64,000 bases of DNA, from NCBI RefSeq assembly GCF_023716465.1, contig NZ_CP092415.1:1465501-1529500 (forward strand). Direction: 5' to 3'. Every line of letters starts with the position of its first letter. Within the stretch, counting starts at the first letter, position 1. This stretch comes from Flagellimonas marinaquae. GTDB taxonomy: Bacteria; Bacteroidota; Bacteroidia; Flavobacteriales; Flavobacteriaceae. Under the pieces are notes generated by a model. The model did not search any database and was not told the origin of the DNA. It saw only the letters and a program-made list of their open reading frames with translations. Both the position numbers and the translations under genes were made by a program. This document shows positions 60,440-64,000 of the stretch, piece after piece.

Positions 60440-60474
60440 CACAGCGTACTTCGACTTCGCTCAGCATCCCTGTG
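60440..60474. repeat. Possible interspersed palindromic repeat
   Basis: CACAG and CTGTG arms (60440-60444 and 60470-60474) enclose a TTCGACTTCGCTCAGCA core. TGAGCGAAGTCGAAG-type words are common intergenic repeats in Bacteroidota genomes. It lies between the convergent REase and acetyltransferase genes and may act as a transcription or mRNA end. Confidence 0.4.
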
Positions 60475-60490
60475 GCAAAACAGTATAAAA

Positions 60491-60931
60491 TTACTCCTTC
60501 AACATTCTCCGATGTGGAATCCCATCTTCCAAATATTCTTCACCAGTGACCTTAAATCCCAATTCGGTATAAAATTTTAATAAATAGGATTGTGCGGAAA
60601 TTTCGATGGGTTGATTCGGAAATCTTTGGTCTATCGCAGCAAGTGAGGCTTGCATAATCTGTTTTCCAAGACCATATTTACGTTGATCTTGGCTTACCAC
60701 TACCCTACCGATACTTACATTGTTAAAATAATCCCCTGGTTTAAAAATACGCGTGTAGGCAACTATTTCACCATTTTTTGTGCCTATAATATGAAGGGCC
60801 TTTTGATCTTTGTTGTCCACATCTTGGTACACACAATCCTGTTCCACTACAAAAACTTCGCTGCGGAGACGTAAAATTTGGTAGAGCTCTTCTGTAGTGA
60901 GCTGATCGAACGTTTTTATGGCCACTTCCAT
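60491..60931 (-). CDS. GNAT-family acetyltransferase, ElaA-like
   Basis: A 146-residue N-acetyltransferase. The ElaA-type start LYQILRLRSEVFVVEQDCVY is followed by the acetyl-CoA binding segment (SIGRVVVSQDQRKYGLGKQIM, with RKYGLG as the Q/RxxGxG/A loop) and a C-terminal GEEYLEDGIPHRRM typical of ElaA. The ATG at 60929-60931 overlaps the stop of the CDF gene (TAATG), indicating coupling. The acceptor substrate is unknown. Confidence 0.9.
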   Translation of the reverse strand: MEVAIKTFDQLTTEELYQILRLRSEVFVVEQDCVYQDVDNKDQKALHIIGTKNGEIVAYTRIFKPGDYFNNVSIGRVVVSQDQRKYGLGKQIMQASLAAIDQRFPNQPIEISAQSYLLKFYTELGFKVTGEEYLEDGIPHRRMLKE

Positions 60932-61845
60932 TAGTCCTGGACTATTATGCTTTTGGAATCGCACTTATCAAACTCTGGTTGTATATTCACATGGTTAATT
61001 CCATGTTTATGGTATACGTGCTCTTCTATCTTTTCCAAAATTTCATCGAACTCCGATAGGCGAATATCTTCTTTAAAATCGATATGTGCTTCCATATGAA
61101 CTTCTTCTTCATTGAGTTGCCAAATATGGACATGGTGCACATTTTTAACTGGGTCTATAGTACAAATGGATTCCACAATGTCCTGAATCACGACCGATTT
61201 TGGGGTAAAAAGCATTAACACTTTTGTGGATTCCTTCAATAGATCGTATCCCATATAAATAAGGTAGATTCCAATGATCATGGTCAATACGGCATCTACC
61301 CAATAAATTTCAAAATACTTCATTAATATACCGCCTACCAAAACTGCCACGGAGGCCATCATATCCGTGAGCAAATGCAAATAGGCAGATTTCATGTTCA
61401 TGTTATGGTCAGAGTCCTTTTTTAGGAGAAGAACACTGAATCCATTGAACATAATAGCTATCAATGCCAACCAAATTACCAGATTGGATTCAATTTGTTG
61501 GGGATTTAACAACCTTTCAACGGCTTCTTTCATTAAAATTATGGCCACAACCACTAAGGTTGCCGCGTTTACAAATGCGGCCAAAATCTCTGCTCGCTTA
61601 TATCCGAACGTTTTTTTTCTACATGCTTGTTTTTTGCCCAACCTTTGAGCAACAAAACTTATGATCAGCGAAAGTACATCGCTAAAATTATGGAGTGCGT
61701 CCGACAGCAAAGCCAAACTACCGGAGAGCAAACCCCCTATAACTTGTGCCACCGTTATTCCAATATTAAGGAATATGGAAATAAGCAGATTTCTTCCTTT
61801 TAAATCGGAATGGTCATGTGAATGGTGATGGTGGTGATGGCCCAT
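60931..61845 (-). CDS. Cation diffusion facilitator (CzcD/ZitB-like metal exporter)
   Basis: A 304-residue transporter exporting Zn2+ or similar ions in exchange for protons. A histidine-rich N-terminus with a natural run of six histidines (residues 3-8) precedes six helices (about 20-205). Helix 2 carries ALLSDALHNFSD and helix 5 HLLTDMMAS, the HxxxD-type metal sites. The cytoplasmic metal-binding domain follows (HHVHIWQLNEEEVHMEAHI). It is 5 bp downstream of rpiB on the same strand. Confidence 0.94.
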   Translation of the reverse strand: MGHHHHHHSHDHSDLKGRNLLISIFLNIGITVAQVIGGLLSGSLALLSDALHNFSDVLSLIISFVAQRLGKKQACRKKTFGYKRAEILAAFVNAATLVVVAIILMKEAVERLLNPQQIESNLVIWLALIAIMFNGFSVLLLKKDSDHNMNMKSAYLHLLTDMMASVAVLVGGILMKYFEIYWVDAVLTMIIGIYLIYMGYDLLKESTKVLMLFTPKSVVIQDIVESICTIDPVKNVHHVHIWQLNEEEVHMEAHIDFKEDIRLSEFDEILEKIEEHVYHKHGINHVNIQPEFDKCDSKSIIVQD

Positions 61846-61850
61846 ATCAC

Positions 61851-62282
61851 TTATCTACATGGTATTTTTTCTATCCTGCGTTCGTGCCTGCCCCCATCGA
61901 ATTTGGTGTTTAAAAAAGTATCAACCATTTCCAAGGCCTGCGGTAGAGATATAAAACGTGCCGGTAAGCTCAAGATATTGGCATCGTTGTGTTCCCTTGC
62001 CAACTGTGTGATCTCCTTGTTCCAACATAATGCTCCCCTTACGTTCTGGTGTTTGTTAATCGTCATGGTAGCACCATTGCCACTACCACAGAGAACAATA
62101 CCCATATCTACATTACCATTGGCCACATCGGTGGCTACAGGGTGGGTAAAATCCGGATAATCCACACTATCCGTACCATCGGTACCATAATTGACAACTT
62201 CTATACCCTTGGATTTTAATAGGCCAATAATGGCCAATTTATAATCGGTTCCGGCGTGGTCGTTTCCTATCGCAATTTTCAT
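61851..62282 (-). CDS. rpiB: Ribose 5-phosphate isomerase B
   Basis: A 143-residue isomerase of the RpiB/LacAB family that interconverts ribose 5-phosphate and ribulose 5-phosphate. Seen are the N-terminal GNDHAGTDYK, the catalytic cysteine in VLCGSGNGATM and the RGALCW and EHNDANILSLPARF segments. Length is normal. A possible -7 box, TACCTTTG, lies at 62309-62316 on the minus strand, about 27 bp before the ATG. It heads the rpiB - CDF - acetyltransferase operon. Confidence 0.95.
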   Translation of the reverse strand: MKIAIGNDHAGTDYKLAIIGLLKSKGIEVVNYGTDGTDSVDYPDFTHPVATDVANGNVDMGIVLCGSGNGATMTINKHQNVRGALCWNKEITQLAREHNDANILSLPARFISLPQALEMVDTFLNTKFDGGRHERRIEKIPCR

Positions 62283-62874
62283 GTTTTTGTATTAAAATAG
62301 ATGCTAAACAAAGGTACGATATCTTTTAATGGGATGCTGTTTATAAAAATGGGAAGCTTTTTGCATTTAGTTAAAAAACAAACACTTAACAACATCTATA
62401 TTTTGTTAATTCTTTTAAGAAAAAATATGGTAACGAAATTTTGATTTCTAATAAAATATATCAGTAGTAATAATTATTTAACCTTGACTATAGATTTCAT
62501 TAAAATTAATCAACGAATATGAAACATTTATGTTAGGTAATTAACATTAAAAACACATTAACTTTTCAATAAATTGATGTTGACAACGGTTATTAAAAAC
62601 CGTGAATAAAAAATATAAAAGCCTGATTCTTAAATTTCTTGTACGCTGACAAATTGTGAACAAAATATTTTGACTGTTCAAAGCAACTTTTTTCTAAAAA
62701 TTTTATTCCACATTTCAACAATCTATCATAATCATCATTTTTATAAAATTTAAAAAAGAAGAAAAAATATAATATTGATAATTGTTGATAAAAGCAGATT
62801 TGTTTGTGATTACTTTTTCTTTCCTTGTTGGTCACGGATTATAATTTGTATTTTTCAAAAAAATAAGGACGTTA
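62283..62874. other. Long A+T-rich intergenic region between rpiB and rnr
   Basis: This 592-bp gap separates two divergent genes. It is very A/T-rich with stops in all frames apart from low-complexity frames. The only clear structure is ACGGTT-ATTAAA-AACCGT (about 62587-62604), a perfect 6-bp stem without a T tract. It should contain the rnr promoter; a TATAATTTG at about 62840 is a partial -7 match. A small RNA is possible but not supported. Confidence 0.4.
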
Positions 62875-64000
62875 ATGTCAAAGAAAAAGAAGAGAGCAAG
62901 TAGCCAGCGGAAGAACGAGATAACCAAGGGCATTTTTACCATCCTGGAAAAAGAACCGTCCAAAACCTTTAATTACAAGCAAATAGCTTCTAAATTGGGT
63001 ATTTCGGATACACAAGATAGAAACCTGTTGATCAAACGATTAGGTCAGTTAAGGGCCAGTGATCGTATTGTTGAGGTGGAAAGGGGCAAATTTCAAATGA
63101 AACCTTCTTTGCATACCTATTTTACAGGTAGGGTAGATCTTACTACCAGTGGCAATGCATATATTATCGTAGAAGAATTGGAGGACGATGTATTTGTTCA
63201 GAACAATAATTTGAACGGAGCTTTCCATGGTGATACGGTCGAAGTATTTATAAGGCCACGGAAGAAGAGTAAGAAAATGGAAGGTGAAATTTCCAAGATA
63301 CTCGAAAGGAAAAAAACATCTTATGTTGGCATTGTGGACAAACAAAAAAGATTTGCTTTTGTTCGTCCTACGGATTCCAGAATGTACACCGATATATTTA
63401 TTCCACCGGAAAAATTGAAAAATGCCAACGATGGTGATAAAGTATTGGTTCTTTTGGGAGACTGGCCCAAAGATGCGGATTCTCCCTACGGTGAAATTAT
63501 AGAAGTGTTAGGAAGACCTGGGGAACACCATACCGAGATTCATGCCATTTTAGCGGAATATGGCCTTCCCAATGAGTTTCCGTACGAAGTGGAACAGTAT
63601 GCCAAAACTTTGGATACCAGTATTAAAGAATCCGAAATTGCCAATCGAAGGGATATGCGAGATGTGTTGACCTTTACCATTGATCCCAAGGATGCAAAAG
63701 ATTTTGACGATGCACTCTCTTTTCAACAGTTGGAAAACGGGAACTATGAAATAGGTATCCACATTGCCGATGTTTCCCACTATGTTAGGCCCGATTCAAT
63801 TTTGGAAGAAGAAGCGTACAATAGGGCCACTTCGGTGTATTTGGTGGATCGCGTTGTACCCATGTTGCCGGAAGTCTTGTCCAACCAAGCATGTTCCTTA
63901 CGGCCCAACGAGGAAAAATATACTTTCTCCGCAGTTTTTGAAATGGACAACAATGCGCGATTGGTAAATCAGTGGTTTGGAAGAACCGCCATCAATTCCA
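62875..64000 (+). CDS. rnr: Ribonuclease R, N-terminal part (cut by window edge)
   Basis: An open frame from the ATG at 62875 (MSKKKKRASSQRKNEITKG) runs off the window after 375 residues. It has an N-terminal HTH (about 15-65), two cold-shock/OB domains (VGIVDKQKRFAFVRPTDSR is the second) and the start of the RNB nuclease domain with FTIDPKDAKDFDDALS at about 266, whose aspartates bind the catalytic Mg2+. This 3'-5' exoribonuclease degrades structured RNA, including in rRNA and tmRNA quality control. AGGA eight bases before the ATG region (AATAAGGACGTTA) is a plausible ribosome site. Confidence 0.95.
   Translation, partial: MSKKKKRASSQRKNEITKGIFTILEKEPSKTFNYKQIASKLGISDTQDRNLLIKRLGQLRASDRIVEVERGKFQMKPSLHTYFTGRVDLTTSGNAYIIVEELEDDVFVQNNNLNGAFHGDTVEVFIRPRKKSKKMEGEISKILERKKTSYVGIVDKQKRFAFVRPTDSRMYTDIFIPPEKLKNANDGDKVLVLLGDWPKDADSPYGEIIEVLGRPGEHHTEIHAILAEYGLPNEFPYEVEQYAKTLDTSIKESEIANRRDMRDVLTFTIDPKDAKDFDDALSFQQLENGNYEIGIHIADVSHYVRPDSILEEEAYNRATSVYLVDRVVPMLPEVLSNQACSLRPNEEKYTFSAVFEMDNNARLVNQWFGRTAINS

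Noticed and set aside
62593..62835. 80-codon minus-strand ORF in the rpiB-rnr gap
   Set aside because: Low-complexity Phe/Lys/Asn-rich translation of A/T-rich DNA with no domain, start signal or neighbour support.
1..64000. CRISPR arrays, insertion sequences and rRNA
   Set aside because: No regularly spaced repeats, no transposase frame and no rRNA-like sequence were found on reading.

Overview
The window reads as chromosomal DNA of a marine-type Flavobacteriaceae bacterium (Bacteroidota), perhaps Muricauda-like. The evidence is the large double-FtsX permeases, a CarboxypepD_reg/TonB-type outer-membrane receptor, the order rbfA - LolCE-like permease - dusB, rnpA overlapping an S41 peptidase, TAnnTTTG-type -7 boxes instead of sigma70 boxes, and few Shine-Dalgarno sites. 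The genus is a guess.

Layout. (1) 1-17.3 kb, minus strand: one long export operon, read as TolC-type channel, HlyD/MacA adaptor, MacB/LolD-type ATPase, five tandem paralogous 780-816 aa FtsX permeases, a penicillin-binding-protein-like serine hydrolase and the start of a second ATPase. A candidate sigma54 promoter and a pair of 12-bp palindromes lie upstream. (2) 17.5-20.7 kb, plus strand: divergent NtrC-type regulator, NtrY-like kinase and a Gre-fold protein; the regulator probably drives region 1. (3) 20.7-22.3 kb: an output-less four-helix-bundle sensor, a secreted protein and an Rnk-like protein. (4) 22.5-31.4 kb: a metal-flavoured group with a Fur/Zur regulator, MerC protein, NosFY-like ABC exporter with two DUF3526 permeases, a LolD/FtsX pair with a 15-histidine loop, a small secreted protein with a frameshifted leader, and a Tat-type alkaline phosphatase.

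(5) 31.6-39.97 kb: a compact, visibly A+T-rich integrative element in the 3' end of a CAU tRNA gene, bounded by a 13-bp direct repeat. It carries a tyrosine integrase, an excisionase-like HTH protein, an HUH rolling-circle Rep with iteron-like repeats, and a defence cargo: LRR-TIR protein, Septu-like PtuA and PtuB, and a third gene for a McrA-type HNH nuclease. A structured non-coding stretch with an intrinsic terminator sits between the LRR-TIR gene and the tRNA. This is the most interesting part of the window.

(6) 40.1-64 kb: mainly core genes: methylmalonyl-CoA epimerase, rbfA, LolCE-like permease, dusB, an outer-membrane receptor, lepA, a CPA1 antiporter, an MBL hydrolase, S8 and M1 peptidases, rnpA, S41 peptidase, membrane proteins (one frameshifted), a type II restriction-modification pair, ElaA-type acetyltransferase, CDF metal exporter, rpiB and the 5' part of rnr. 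No IS element, CRISPR array or rRNA was seen.
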